DNA from: Streptomyces sp. 1-11
Lineage (GTDB): Bacteria; Actinomycetota; Actinomycetes; Streptomycetales; Streptomycetaceae
Direction of reading: 5' to 3'
Length of the DNA stretch: 64,000 bases
NCBI RefSeq assembly: GCF_007176755.1
Contig: NZ_BJTV01000006.1
Location: 186,001-250,000, forward strand
The notes under the pieces are model-generated. The model worked only from the letters and a program-made list of their open reading frames with translations, searched no databases and had not been told where the DNA came from. The position numbers were made by a program, and so were the translations under genes. Each line of letters starts with the position of its first letter. The stretch's first letter is position 1. Positions 39,098 to 47,277 of the stretch are shown here, in pieces.

Positions 39098-39322
39098 ATG
39101 TCGGGGGACAGCGGCACGAGCAAGGTCAGCCGGTGGGACGGGCACGGCCGGGAGCACACGGTCCGGATACGGCGCAGGGGGGCGCGGCGCACGATCGGGT
39201 GCGACACCTGCGGCTGGTCCCGCAGCGCCCAGTTCCTGCCCTGGCTGAAGGCCGAGGAGCACCTCGCCGAGGCCCACCAGGCGACGGTGGACCCGGCGGG
39301 GCCCCGGCGCCCCGCGCGCTGA
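39098..39322 (+). CDS. Small protein with a C2H2-like zinc-binding motif
   Basis: 74 residues. The first half is basic and Ser/Gly-rich. The second half has CDTCGWSRSAQFLPWLKAEE followed by HLAEAH, giving Cys-x2-Cys and His-x4-His in a zinc-finger-like arrangement. GGGGAGG lies 5 bases before the ATG, which supports real translation. It lies about 100 bp downstream of the MFS gene on the same strand. Function unknown. Confidence 0.7.
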   Translation: MSGDSGTSKVSRWDGHGREHTVRIRRRGARRTIGCDTCGWSRSAQFLPWLKAEEHLAEAHQATVDPAGPRRPAR

Positions 39323-39347
39323 CGGCCGGCGTGTCCCACCGCGTCAG

Positions 39348-39482
39348 CGGCTCGTGGCCCGGTGCCTCAGCGGCTCGTGGCCCACCGCGTCAGCGGCTCA
39401 GCCTCATCGGCACGGCGGCTCATGCCACACCGGCCCGGCGGCGCATGCCTCACCGGCCCGGCGGCTCGTCTCTCACCGGCTC
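39348..39482. repeat. Imperfect tandem repeat, 22-23-bp period
   Basis: CGGCTC (or CGGCGC) recurs at 39348, 39371, 39394, 39416, 39439 and 39462, then 15 bp later at 39477. The array fills the gap between the small zinc-finger-like gene and the tetR gene and runs into the tetR 3' end. Confidence 0.75.
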
Positions 39483-40075
39483 GGCGCGGGTGCGGCGAGG
39501 CCGCGTATCAGCAGGTCCACGACGGCCGTGAACTCCTCCTCGATGCCGGGCTCCCGCCACTCGCGGGCGTAGCACGGGTCGTGGAAGCGGCCGGTGGCGT
39601 GGAAGACGGCGCGGGCCGTGGTGGCCGGGTCGGCGGCGGCGAAGGAGCCCGCGGCCATGCCCGCCTCGATGACGCGGGTGAGCTGGCCGGTCAGGTCGGC
39701 GAGGTGCTCGGCGACCGCCGTGCCGTTCTCGTCGGCGAGCACGGTGTAGGTGGCGAACAGTTCCGGGTCGTCGCCGGCCTTGCGCCGCTTGGCCTCGAAC
39801 AGGGCCGCCAGCCAGTCCCTGAGCCGGTCCTCGGGGGCGCCGGACCCGGCGGCGATGCCGGACAGCCGCTGGGAGGTGCGGTCCAGCCACCGCTTGGTCA
39901 CCGCCTCGCGCAGCGCCGCCTTGGTACGGAAGTGCCGGTAGACGCTGCCGTGGCTGACGCCGAGCGCGCGGGCCACGTCGACCACGGTGGCCTTGGCCGG
40001 GCCGTGGCGGCGCAGCACCTCCTCGGTCGCCTCGAGGATGCGCTCGGCGGTCAGGGTCTCGCTGGTCGGTGCCAT
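39473..40075 (-). CDS. TetR-family transcriptional regulator
   Basis: 200 residues. The N-terminal TetR helix-turn-helix is ILEATEEVLRRHGPAKATVVDVARALGVSHGSVYRHF (cited here as two parts: residues ~13-30 and ~31-50). The ligand-binding domain is TetR_C-like. It is 26 bp downstream of the aldo/keto reductase gene on the same strand, so the two likely form an operon that the regulator controls through the 28-bp palindrome before the reductase gene. Its 3' end overlaps a tandem repeat array. Confidence 0.92.
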   Translation of the reverse strand: MAPTSETLTAERILEATEEVLRRHGPAKATVVDVARALGVSHGSVYRHFRTKAALREAVTKRWLDRTSQRLSGIAAGSGAPEDRLRDWLAALFEAKRRKAGDDPELFATYTVLADENGTAVAEHLADLTGQLTRVIEAGMAAGSFAAADPATTARAVFHATGRFHDPCYAREWREPGIEEEFTAVVDLLIRGLAAPAPSR

Positions 40076-40101
40076 GCCTCAGACCGTACCGGGGAGCGGG
40101 A

Positions 40102-41106
40102 TCAGCGCTCGCTGTCGAGGTGTGCCATCTGCGCGCTCGGGTAGCGGTCGCCCGCCGCCGCGTCCGCCGGGACGGCCTCCTCGACCGCCGCGAGGTCGGC
40201 CTCGTCCAGGGTCACGTCCAGCGCGCCCAGGGACTCGGTGAGCCGCTCGCGGGTGCGGGCGCCGATGAGCGGCACGATGTCCTCGCCGCGCGAGAGCACC
40301 CAGGCGATGGCGATCTGCGCGACGGTGACGCCCTTCTGCTCGGCGATCTTGCGCAGTGCGTCGACCAGGTTCAGGTTGTGCTGGAGGTTCTCGCCCTGGA
40401 AGCGGGGCGAGACGGAGCGGAAGTCGCCCGGGGCGAGCTGCCGGTCACGGGTGAAGTGGCCGGAGATCAGGCCGCGGGAGAGCACGCCGTAGGCCGTGAC
40501 GGCGATGCCGAGCTCCCGGGTGACCGGCAGGATCTCCCGCTCGATGCCCCGCGAGATCAGCGAGTACTCGATCTGGAGGTCCGCCACGGGCGCGGTGGCG
40601 GCGGCCCGGCGGATCGTCTCGGCGCCGACCTCGCTCAACCCGACGTGCCGGACGTACCCCTTCTCGATCAGCTCGGCGATGGCGCCGACGGTCTCCTCGA
40701 TCGGGACGTCCGGGTCGAGCCGGGCGAGCCGGTAGACGTCGATGTGGTCCACGCCGAGGCGCTGCAGGGAGTAGGCGGCGAAGTTCTTCACGGCGGCGGG
40801 CCGGCCGTCGTAGCCGCTCCAGTTGCCGTCCGGGTCGCGCAGGGCGCCGAACTTCACGCTGACCAGCGCCTTCTCCCGGGCGGCCGGCGAGGCGGCACGC
40901 AGGGCCTCGCCGACCAGCATCTCGTTGTGGCCCATGGCGTAGAAGTCGCCGGTGTCCAGCAGGGTCACGCCCGCGTCCAGGGCGGCGTGGACGGTCGCGA
41001 TGGACTCGGCCCGGTCGGTGTCGCCGTACAGCGCGGACATGCCCATGCAGCCGAGGCCGAGGGCGGAGACCTGGGGGCCGGTGGTGCCGAGGTTTCGGGT
41101 TCGCAT
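40102..41106 (-). CDS. Aldo/keto reductase
   Basis: 334-residue (beta/alpha)8 NADPH oxidoreductase. It has RNLGTTGPQVSALGLGCMGMS, LLDTGDFYAMGHNEMLVGEAL with the catalytic Asp and Tyr, and VSVKFGAL with the Lys. The position of the catalytic His is occupied by Ala in DVYRLARLDPDVPIEETVGA; this variant is widespread in actinobacterial AKRs. I chose ATG 41106 because GGAGG is 7 bases upstream; the in-frame ATG at 41112 would leave only one base of spacing. Probably co-transcribed with tetR and repressed by it; substrate unknown. Confidence 0.9.
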   Translation of the reverse strand: MRTRNLGTTGPQVSALGLGCMGMSALYGDTDRAESIATVHAALDAGVTLLDTGDFYAMGHNEMLVGEALRAASPAAREKALVSVKFGALRDPDGNWSGYDGRPAAVKNFAAYSLQRLGVDHIDVYRLARLDPDVPIEETVGAIAELIEKGYVRHVGLSEVGAETIRRAAATAPVADLQIEYSLISRGIEREILPVTRELGIAVTAYGVLSRGLISGHFTRDRQLAPGDFRSVSPRFQGENLQHNLNLVDALRKIAEQKGVTVAQIAIAWVLSRGEDIVPLIGARTRERLTESLGALDVTLDEADLAAVEEAVPADAAAGDRYPSAQMAHLDSER

Positions 41107-41131
41107 CGTCATGCCTCCACCCTGCCATGAC

Positions 41132-41159
41132 GAATGACAGATTTCAATATCTGTCATTC
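41132..41159. promoter_or_regulatory. 28-bp palindromic operator, probable TetR site
   Basis: Perfect inverted repeat with 11-bp arms, GAATGACAGAT (41132-41142) and ATCTGTCATTC (41149-41159), around a 6-base spacer. It sits 26 bp before the aldo/keto reductase start, where its promoter must lie. Size and symmetry are typical of TetR operators, and a tetR gene follows the reductase. Confidence 0.75.
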
Positions 41160-41216
41160 CATAGTTGTCAGCCGCCGCACACCCGACCTCTCATTCACCT
41201 GGCCCCTCGGGCGGAT

Positions 41217-41249
41217 TGGTCCAGACCTATTGACGAAAGGTCTGGACCA
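41217..41249 (+). promoter_or_regulatory. DasR-like chitinase promoter repeats
   Basis: TGGTCCAGACCT (41217-41228) and its exact reverse complement AGGTCTGGACCA (41238-41249) flank TTGACG (41230-41235), a likely -35. This is the classical arrangement of Streptomyces chitinase promoters, and the 12-mers match DasR-responsive elements. It predicts chitin/GlcNAc induction. Confidence 0.85.
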
Positions 41250-41301
41250 GAGGACTGTCATGCCTACGACACCTCACCGCACCCCCACCGGGAGGCTCCG
41301 C

Positions 41302-42354
41302 ATGCTCCGCCGCACGCTGCGACTGCTCACCGCCGCGCTCACCGCCGCCGTCCTCGCCCCGCTCGCCGTCGCCACCGCCCCCACCGCCTCCGCCGCCGAC
41401 ACCTGCGCGGTGAAGTCACGGCCGGCCGGCAAGGTGCTTCAGGGCTACTGGGAGAACTGGGACGGCTCCGCCAACGGCGTCCACCCGCCCTTCGGCTGGA
41501 CCCCGATCAACGACTCCCGCATACCCGCGCACGGCTACAACGTGGTCAATGCGGCCTTCCCGGTCATCCGCGCGGACGGCACGGCGCTGTGGGAGGACGG
41601 CATGGACAACGGCGTGAAGGTGGCCACGCCCGCCGAGATGTGCGCCGCCAAGGCCTCCGGGCAGACGATCCTGCTCTCCATCGGGGGCGCCGCCGCCGGC
41701 ATCGACCTCTCCTCCAGCGCGGTCGCCGACCGGTTCGTCGCGACCATCGTGCCGATCCTGCAGAAGTACAACTTCGACGGCATCGACATCGACATCGAGA
41801 CCGGCCTGGTGGGCAGCGGGAACATCAACCAGCTCTCCACGTCCCAGGCCAACCTGATCCGCATCATCGACGGGGTGCTGGCCCGGATGCCGTCCGGCTT
41901 CGGCCTGACGATGGCCCCGGAGACCGCGTACGTCACCGGCGGCAGCGTCACCTACGGCTCGATCTGGGGCGCGTACCTGCCGATCGTCAAGAAGTACGCG
42001 GACAACGGCCGGCTGTGGTGGCTGAACATGCAGTACTACAACGGCAGCATGTACGGCTGTTCCGGCGACTCCTACTCGGCGGGCACGGTGGCGGGCTTCA
42101 CCGCGCAGACCGACTGCCTGGACAAGGGCCTGGTGGTGCAGGGCACGACGATCAGGGTGCCGTACGACAAGCAGGTCCCCGGCCTGCCGGCCCAGCCTGG
42201 CGCGGGCGGCGGCTACATGTCCCCGTCCCTGGTCTCCCAGGCCTGGCGGCACTACGGCACCTCGCTCAAGGGCCTGATGACCTGGTCGCTCAACTGGGAC
42301 GGCTCGAAGAACTGGACGTTCGGCGACAACGTCCGTTCGCTGCAGGGGCGTTGA
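41302..42354 (+). CDS. Secreted chitinase, glycoside hydrolase family 18
   Basis: 350 residues. Signal peptide MLRRTLRLLTAALTAAV through TASAADT (about residue 34), then a single GH18 barrel: GKVLQGYWENWDG, SIGGAAAGI, the catalytic motif FDGIDIDIETG (DxDxE with Glu as acid), and GLMTWSLNWDG near the end. There is no carbohydrate-binding module, so this is a compact single-domain chitinase. ATG 41302 is chosen because GGGAGG lies 6 bases upstream and it begins the signal peptide. The DasR-like promoter elements upstream agree with the assignment. Confidence 0.95.
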   Translation: MLRRTLRLLTAALTAAVLAPLAVATAPTASAADTCAVKSRPAGKVLQGYWENWDGSANGVHPPFGWTPINDSRIPAHGYNVVNAAFPVIRADGTALWEDGMDNGVKVATPAEMCAAKASGQTILLSIGGAAAGIDLSSSAVADRFVATIVPILQKYNFDGIDIDIETGLVGSGNINQLSTSQANLIRIIDGVLARMPSGFGLTMAPETAYVTGGSVTYGSIWGAYLPIVKKYADNGRLWWLNMQYYNGSMYGCSGDSYSAGTVAGFTAQTDCLDKGLVVQGTTIRVPYDKQVPGLPAQPGAGGGYMSPSLVSQAWRHYGTSLKGLMTWSLNWDGSKNWTFGDNVRSLQGR

Positions 42355-42377
42355 GCCCCTCGTCGCCCTGAACGGCG

Positions 42378-42424
42378 CGACGCCCGCGCCCCGGCCGGTG
42401 GAACCGGCCGGGGCGCGGGCGTCG
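42378..42424. terminator. Strong bidirectional terminator between chitinase and glyS
   Basis: Perfect 22-bp inverted repeat (42378-42399 and 42403-42424) with a 3-base loop between two convergent genes. Confidence 0.85.
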
Positions 42425-42444
42425 GGGTGCGTGCGCCGCGGGCG

Positions 42445-43827
42445 TCAGCAGCCCACGAGGCGCTGGGCCAGGTAGCCCTCGATCTGGTCCAGGGAGACGC
42501 GCTCCTGCTTCATGGTGTCGCGCTCGCGCACGGTCACCGCGTTGTCGTCGAGCGTGTCGAAGTCGACCGTCACGCAGAACGGCGTGCCGATCTCGTCCTG
42601 ACGGCGGTAGCGGCGGCCGATGGCGCCCGCGTCGTCGAACTCGATGTTCCAGTTCTGCCGCAGCGCCTGGGCGAGACCCTTGGCCTTCGGCGACAGCTCC
42701 GGGTTGCGGGACAGCGGGAGCACGGCGACCTTCACCGGCGCGAGGCGGTGGTCGAGGCGCAGCACGGTGCGCTTCTCCATCTTGCCCTTGGCGTTGGGCG
42801 CCTCGTCCTCGACGTAGGCGTCGAGGAGGAAGGCCAGCATGGCGCGGCCGACGCCCGCCGCGGGCTCGATGACGTACGGCGTCCAGCGCTCCCCGGCCTC
42901 CTGGTCGAAGTAGGAGAGGTCCTGGCCGGAGGCCTTGGAGTGGGCACCGAGGTCGTAGTCGGTGCGGTTGGCGACGCCCTCGAGCTCACCCCACTCGCTG
43001 CCGCCGAACTGGAAGCGGTACTCGATGTCGGCGGTGCGCTTGGAGTAGTGGGAGAGCTTCTCCTTCGGGTGCTCGTACCAGCGCATGTTCTCGGTACGCA
43101 GGCCGAGGCCCGTGTACCAGTTCCAGCGCTGCTCCATCCAGTACTCCTGCCACTTCTCGTCCTCGCCCGGCTTGACGAAGAACTCCATCTCCATCTGCTC
43201 GAACTCGCGGGTGCGGAAGATGAAGTTGCCCGGCGTGATCTCGTTGCGGAACGACTTGCCCATCTGGGCGATGCCGAACGGCGGCTTGCGGCGCGAGGTG
43301 GTCTGCACCTGGGCGAAGTTGGTGAAGATGCCCTGGGCGGTCTCGGGGCGCAGGTAGGCGACGGACCCGGAGTCCTGGGTCGGGCCGAGGTGCGTCGACA
43401 GCAGGCCCGAGAACTGCTTGGGCTCGGTGAACTGGCCCTTGTTGCCGCAGTTCGGGCAGTTGATGTCGGCCAGGCCGTTCGCCGGGGCGTGGCCCTTCTT
43501 CTCCTCGTACGCCTCCTCGAGGTGGTCGGCGCGGAACCGCTTGTGACACGAGGTGCACTCGGTCAGCGGGTCCGTGAACGTGGCGACGTGGCCGGAGGCG
43601 ACCCAGACCTCGGAGGCCAGGATGACGGACGAGTCGATACCGACCACGTCCTCGCGCGACGTCACCATGTAGCGCCACCACTGACGCTTGATGTTCTCCT
43701 TGAGCTCGACACCCAGCGGTCCGTAGTCCCAGGCGGCACGCTGTCCGCCGTAGATCTCACTGCAGGGGAAAACGAAGCCACGGCGCTTGCTCAGGCTGAC
43801 GATGGTGTCGATCTTGTCGGCGGCCAC
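42445..43827 (-). CDS. glyS: Glycyl-tRNA synthetase
   Basis: 460-residue class II enzyme of the single-chain (alpha2, eukaryote-like) type that charges tRNA-Gly. It has [20 protein letters not shown] at the N-terminus, a zinc-like ECTSCHKRF / NCPNCGNKG insertion, motif 2 ([28 protein letters not shown]) and motif 3 ([16 protein letters not shown]), followed by the anticodon-binding domain. The ATG is at 43827. Divergent from the zinc-uptake operon. The Cys clusters suggest a structural metal. Confidence 0.96.
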   Translation of the reverse strand: MAADKIDTIVSLSKRRGFVFPCSEIYGGQRAAWDYGPLGVELKENIKRQWWRYMVTSREDVVGIDSSVILASEVWVASGHVATFTDPLTECTSCHKRFRADHLEEAYEEKKGHAPANGLADINCPNCGNKGQFTEPKQFSGLLSTHLGPTQDSGSVAYLRPETAQGIFTNFAQVQTTSRRKPPFGIAQMGKSFRNEITPGNFIFRTREFEQMEMEFFVKPGEDEKWQEYWMEQRWNWYTGLGLRTENMRWYEHPKEKLSHYSKRTADIEYRFQFGGSEWGELEGVANRTDYDLGAHSKASGQDLSYFDQEAGERWTPYVIEPAAGVGRAMLAFLLDAYVEDEAPNAKGKMEKRTVLRLDHRLAPVKVAVLPLSRNPELSPKAKGLAQALRQNWNIEFDDAGAIGRRYRRQDEIGTPFCVTVDFDTLDDNAVTVRERDTMKQERVSLDQIEGYLAQRLVGC

Positions 43828-43953
43828 GGTGCTCTCTTCATTACGACGACGGGCGTTGAAGCGAGATGCTTCCAGCGAATTGATTCAGGTTACCGGCGCA
43901 GGCTCCCCCACAGCCAAATCGGCCCCCTGTCCAGGCTCTCACCCCGGGCCTTG

Positions 43954-43991
43954 TTGACAACGGTTTCCATGTTTGTTGAAAATGACTGTCA
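43954..43991 (+). promoter_or_regulatory. znuA promoter with two Zur-like boxes
   Basis: TTGACA (43954-43959) and GAAAAT (43978-43983) are spaced 18 bp, which places transcription start at about the A of ATG 43991, so the mRNA looks leaderless. Two 15-bp 7-1-7 imperfect inverted repeats, TGACAACGGTTTCCA (43955-43969) and TGAAAATGACTGTCA (43977-43991), resemble Streptomyces Zur boxes and cover the -35 and the -10/start. The zur gene is the fourth gene of the same cluster. Confidence 0.7.
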
Positions 43992-44968
43992 TGAACGAAC
44001 GTCGACGCCGCGCGTCCTTCCGACCAGGCACGTCCGGACCCGCGGTCGCGGTCGCCGCCGCGCTGGGCCTGACGGCCCTCACCGCCTGCTCCGCCGGCGG
44101 TGCCGCCGCGGGCGGCACGGACAGGTTCGACGTCGTCGCGTCGTTCTACCCGATGACCTTCCTCGCCGAGCGGATAGGCGGCGGCCACGTCCACGTCACC
44201 ACCCTCACCTCGCCCGGCCAGGAGCCGCACGACCTGGAGATCAGCCCGAGGCAGATCGGCGGCCTCGAACAGTCCGACGCCGTGCTCTACCTGAAGGGCC
44301 TGCAGCCGAGCGTGGACGACGCGGTGGCCCAGTCCCCGGTGCACTCCAAGATCGACGCGGCCTCGCTGACCACCCTGGAACAGCACGGCGACGAGGTCGG
44401 CGGCCACGCGGCCGGGCACGACACGCACGAGGGCGAGGGGCCCGGCGGCAAGGACCCGCACATCTGGCTCGACCCGGTGCGCTACGCCCAGGTCGCCGAG
44501 GGCGTCGGCCGCGCCTTCGAGAAGGCCGACCCGGACCACGCGGCCGACTACCGGAAGAACACCGCGGCCCTGGTGAAGAAGCTGGACGCCCTGGACACGC
44601 GGTTCGAGGAAGGCCTGGCGAACACCCGGACCAGGACCTTCATCACCACCCACGCCGCCTTCGGCTACCTCGCCGAGCGCTACGGGCTCACCGAGGAGGC
44701 CGTCAACGGCCTGGACCCCGAGTCCGAGCCCAGCGCCGCGCGGATCAGGGACCTGCAGCGGACGGCCGGGGCCGACGGCGTCTCCACCGTCTTCTACGAG
44801 ACGCTCGTCAGCGACCGGACCGCGAGGACCGTCGCGCACGACGCGGGCCTGCGGACCGACGTCCTGGACCCGCTGGAGGGCATCACCGCCAAGTCCCGCG
44901 GCACCGACTACTTCTCGGTCCAGGAGGCCAACCTCAAGGCCCTCCAGCGGGCTCTGGGCGCCAAGTGA
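43991..44968 (+). CDS. znuA: Zinc ABC transporter, substrate-binding lipoprotein
   Basis: 325 residues. A lipoprotein signal (LGLTALTACSAGG, Cys at about residue 29) anchors it outside the membrane. A metal-binding domain of the cluster A-I/ZnuA type follows: DVVASFYPMTFLAERIGG, GQEPHDLEISPRQ, a His/acid-rich loop EQHGDEVGGHAAGHDTHEGE, and HIWLDPVRYAQVAEG, with the third and fourth ligand regions at FITTHAAFGYLAERYGL and VFYETLVSDRTARTVA. It delivers zinc to ZnuCB. The start at 43991 fits the leaderless promoter; ATGs 9 bases earlier are alternatives. Confidence 0.93.
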   Translation: MNERRRRASFRPGTSGPAVAVAAALGLTALTACSAGGAAAGGTDRFDVVASFYPMTFLAERIGGGHVHVTTLTSPGQEPHDLEISPRQIGGLEQSDAVLYLKGLQPSVDDAVAQSPVHSKIDAASLTTLEQHGDEVGGHAAGHDTHEGEGPGGKDPHIWLDPVRYAQVAEGVGRAFEKADPDHAADYRKNTAALVKKLDALDTRFEEGLANTRTRTFITTHAAFGYLAERYGLTEEAVNGLDPESEPSAARIRDLQRTAGADGVSTVFYETLVSDRTARTVAHDAGLRTDVLDPLEGITAKSRGTDYFSVQEANLKALQRALGAK

Positions 44969-44988
44969 CCGGCACGGAGGACCAGATC

Positions 44989-45756
44989 ATGGGCGAACCC
45001 GTCATAGCGCTGCGCAAGGTGACCGCCGAACTCGGCGCACGTCCCGTGCTGCGTGGCATCGACCTCACCGTGCACCGCGGCGAGGTGGTCGCGCTGCTCG
45101 GCGCCAACGGCTCCGGCAAGTCCACGGCGATCCGCGCCGTCATCGGCCAGGTACCGGTCGCCGGCGGCACGATCGAGCTGTTCGGCACCCCCCGCCGCGC
45201 CTTCCGCGACTGGGCGCGCGTGGGCTACGTACCGCAGCGCACCACGGCCGCCGGCGGGGTGCCTGCGACGGTGACCGAGGTCGTCTCCTCGGGCCGGCTC
45301 TCCCGCACCCGCTTCGGCCTGTTCCGCAGGGCCGACCGGGAGGCCGTGCGCCACGCCCTGGAGCTGGTCGGCATGGCGGACCGCGCCGGGGACCCGGTGG
45401 ACGCCCTCTCCGGCGGCCAGCACCAGCGGGTGCTGATCGCCCGCGCCCTGGTCGCCGAGCCCGAGCTGCTGATCATGGACGAGCCGATGGCCGGCGTCGA
45501 CCTCGCCAGCCAGGAGGTGCTGGCCGCGACCCTGCGCGAGCAGGTCGCCCAGGGTGCCACGGTGCTGCTCGTGCTGCACGAACTGGGCCCGCTGGAGCCC
45601 CTGATCGACCGGGCGGTCGTCCTGCGCGACGGCTGCGTGCTGCACGACGGCCCGCCGCCCGAGGCCGTGGGACAGCACGCCCTGCCCGGCCACGACCACG
45701 TACACCCGCACGCGCCCACGGGCGCCGGGCCGATCCGCACGGGACTGCTGAACTGA
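44989..45756 (+). CDS. znuC: Zinc ABC transporter, ATP-binding protein
   Basis: 255 residues: Walker A LLGANGSGKST, Q-loop GYVPQRT, signature LSGGQHQRVLIARAL, Walker B LLIMDEPMAGVD, H-loop VLHELGPLE. The C-terminus is His-rich (GHDHVHPHAP), as in zinc transporters. GGAGG precedes the ATG. The stop overlaps the znuB start (TGATG). Confidence 0.95.
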   Translation: MGEPVIALRKVTAELGARPVLRGIDLTVHRGEVVALLGANGSGKSTAIRAVIGQVPVAGGTIELFGTPRRAFRDWARVGYVPQRTTAAGGVPATVTEVVSSGRLSRTRFGLFRRADREAVRHALELVGMADRAGDPVDALSGGQHQRVLIARALVAEPELLIMDEPMAGVDLASQEVLAATLREQVAQGATVLLVLHELGPLEPLIDRAVVLRDGCVLHDGPPPEAVGQHALPGHDHVHPHAPTGAGPIRTGLLN

Positions 45757-46658
45757 TGGAATTCCTGAACTACGCCTTCATGCAGCGGGCGCTCCTCGCG
45801 GCCGTCCTGGTCGGCGTCACCGCCCCCGCGATCGGCATCTTCCTCGTCCAGCGCCGCCAGCCCCTGATGGGCGACGGCATCGGCCACGTGGCGATGACCG
45901 GCGTCGGCCTCGGCTTCCTGCTGAACGCCTCCCCGGTGTGGATGGCCACGGCCGTCTCGGTGCTCGGCTCGGTCCTGATGGAGCTGATCCGCTGGTACGG
46001 CAGGACGCGCGGCGACATCGCGCTCGCCATGCTCTTCTACGGCGGCATGGCGGGCGGCGTCATGTTCGTCAACATCGCGCCGGGCGGCTCCAACGCCAAC
46101 CTGACCTCGTACCTGTTCGGCTCGCTGTCGACGGTCTCCCCCTCGGACGTCACCACGATCATGGTGCTGGCCGCGTTCGTCGTCCTGGTCACCCTGGGCC
46201 TGCGCCGCCAGCTCTTCGCGGTCAGCCAGGACGAGGAGTTCGCCCGGGTCACCGGGCTGCCGGTGCGCGCGCTGAACCTGCTCACCGCGGTCACCGCCGC
46301 GGTCACCGTGACGGTCGCCATGCGGGTGGTCGGGCTGATCCTGGTCTCCGCGCTCATGGTGGTGCCGGTCGCCGCCGCCCAGCAGCTCACCCGCAGTTTC
46401 GCGGCGACCTTCGCGATCGCCGTCGCGCTCGGCGTCACCGTGACGATCAGCGGCACGATCACGTCGTTCTACCAGGACGTGCCGCCCGGCGCGACGATCG
46501 TGCTGCTGACCATCGCCGCGTTCGTCGCGCTGACCGCGGCCGCCGCTCCGCTGGCCCGCCGGCGCGCCCGCGCGGCGGCCGCGGCACGGCCGGCCGGGGA
46601 CCCCGCGGAGTGCTCGATTCCGGCCGGACGGGCGGCCGGGGACGGCGTCGGCGCCTGA
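45756..46658 (+). CDS. znuB: Zinc ABC transporter, permease
   Basis: 300 residues with about eight membrane helices (ABC-3 family): NYAFMQRALLAAVLVGVTAPAIG at the N-terminus, QPLMGDGIGHVAMTGVGLGFLL, and GLILVSALMVVPVAAAQQL. A polar, Ala/Arg-rich tail ends the protein. Forms the membrane channel with ZnuC. Start overlaps the znuC stop; zur follows about 60 bp downstream. Confidence 0.94.
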   Translation: MEFLNYAFMQRALLAAVLVGVTAPAIGIFLVQRRQPLMGDGIGHVAMTGVGLGFLLNASPVWMATAVSVLGSVLMELIRWYGRTRGDIALAMLFYGGMAGGVMFVNIAPGGSNANLTSYLFGSLSTVSPSDVTTIMVLAAFVVLVTLGLRRQLFAVSQDEEFARVTGLPVRALNLLTAVTAAVTVTVAMRVVGLILVSALMVVPVAAAQQLTRSFAATFAIAVALGVTVTISGTITSFYQDVPPGATIVLLTIAAFVALTAAAAPLARRRARAAAAARPAGDPAECSIPAGRAAGDGVGA

Positions 46659-46717
46659 CCGCGGGCGGCCCGGACTGGCACAATGGCCCGGGCAGACGCG
46701 AGACGAGGAGGCAACCG

Positions 46718-47137
46718 GTGACGACCGCTGGACCGCCCGTGAAGGGCCGGGCCACCCGGCAGCGTGCCGCCGTGGCGGCGGCCCTGGACGAGGTCGACGA
46801 GTTCCGCAGCGCGCAGGACCTGCACGACATGCTCAAGCACAAGGGCGACTCCGTCGGGCTCACCACCGTCTACCGCACGCTGCAGTCCCTCGCCGAGGCC
46901 GGCGAGGTCGACGTCCTGCGCACCTCCGAGGGCGAGTCCGTCTACCGGCGCTGCTCCACCGGCGAACACCACCACCACCTGGTCTGCCGCACCTGCGGCA
47001 AGGCGGTCGAGGTCGAGGGCCCGGCGGTGGAGAAGTGGGCCGAGGCCATCGCGGCCGAGCACGGCTTCGTGAACGTGGCCCACACGGTGGAGATCTTCGG
47101 CACCTGCGCGGACTGCGCGACGGTCCCCGGCGGCTGA
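46718..47137 (+). CDS. zur: Zinc uptake regulator (Fur family)
   Basis: 139 residues. The N-terminal winged helix has TTVYRTLQSLAEAGEVDVLRT, followed by the Fur-family metal-binding half with HHHHLVCRTCGKAVEVEG (His-rich sensing site plus first Cys pair) and CADCATVPGG (second Cys pair for structural zinc). Represses zinc uptake when zinc is sufficient. GTG start at 46718 with GAGGAGG upstream. Its position at the end of the znu operon suggests autoregulation with its targets. Confidence 0.94.
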   Translation: MTTAGPPVKGRATRQRAAVAAALDEVDEFRSAQDLHDMLKHKGDSVGLTTVYRTLQSLAEAGEVDVLRTSEGESVYRRCSTGEHHHHLVCRTCGKAVEVEGPAVEKWAEAIAAEHGFVNVAHTVEIFGTCADCATVPGG

Positions 47138-47277
47138 CCGGGCGCCGTACGGGCGTCCGGGCGTACGGCGGGCAGGGGGGGCGGCGGCTCATGGAGCCCC
47201 GCCCCGTCGCACTTGCCGCCGCCCGTCGCACTTGCCGTCGCGCTTGCCGCCGCCGCCCGGTGCGCCGGCGGCCGCTG

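Noticed and set aside
41134..41301. Earlier chitinase starts (including ATG 41260)
   Set aside because: They lie inside or too near the promoter elements; ATG 41302 has GGGAGG and begins the signal peptide.
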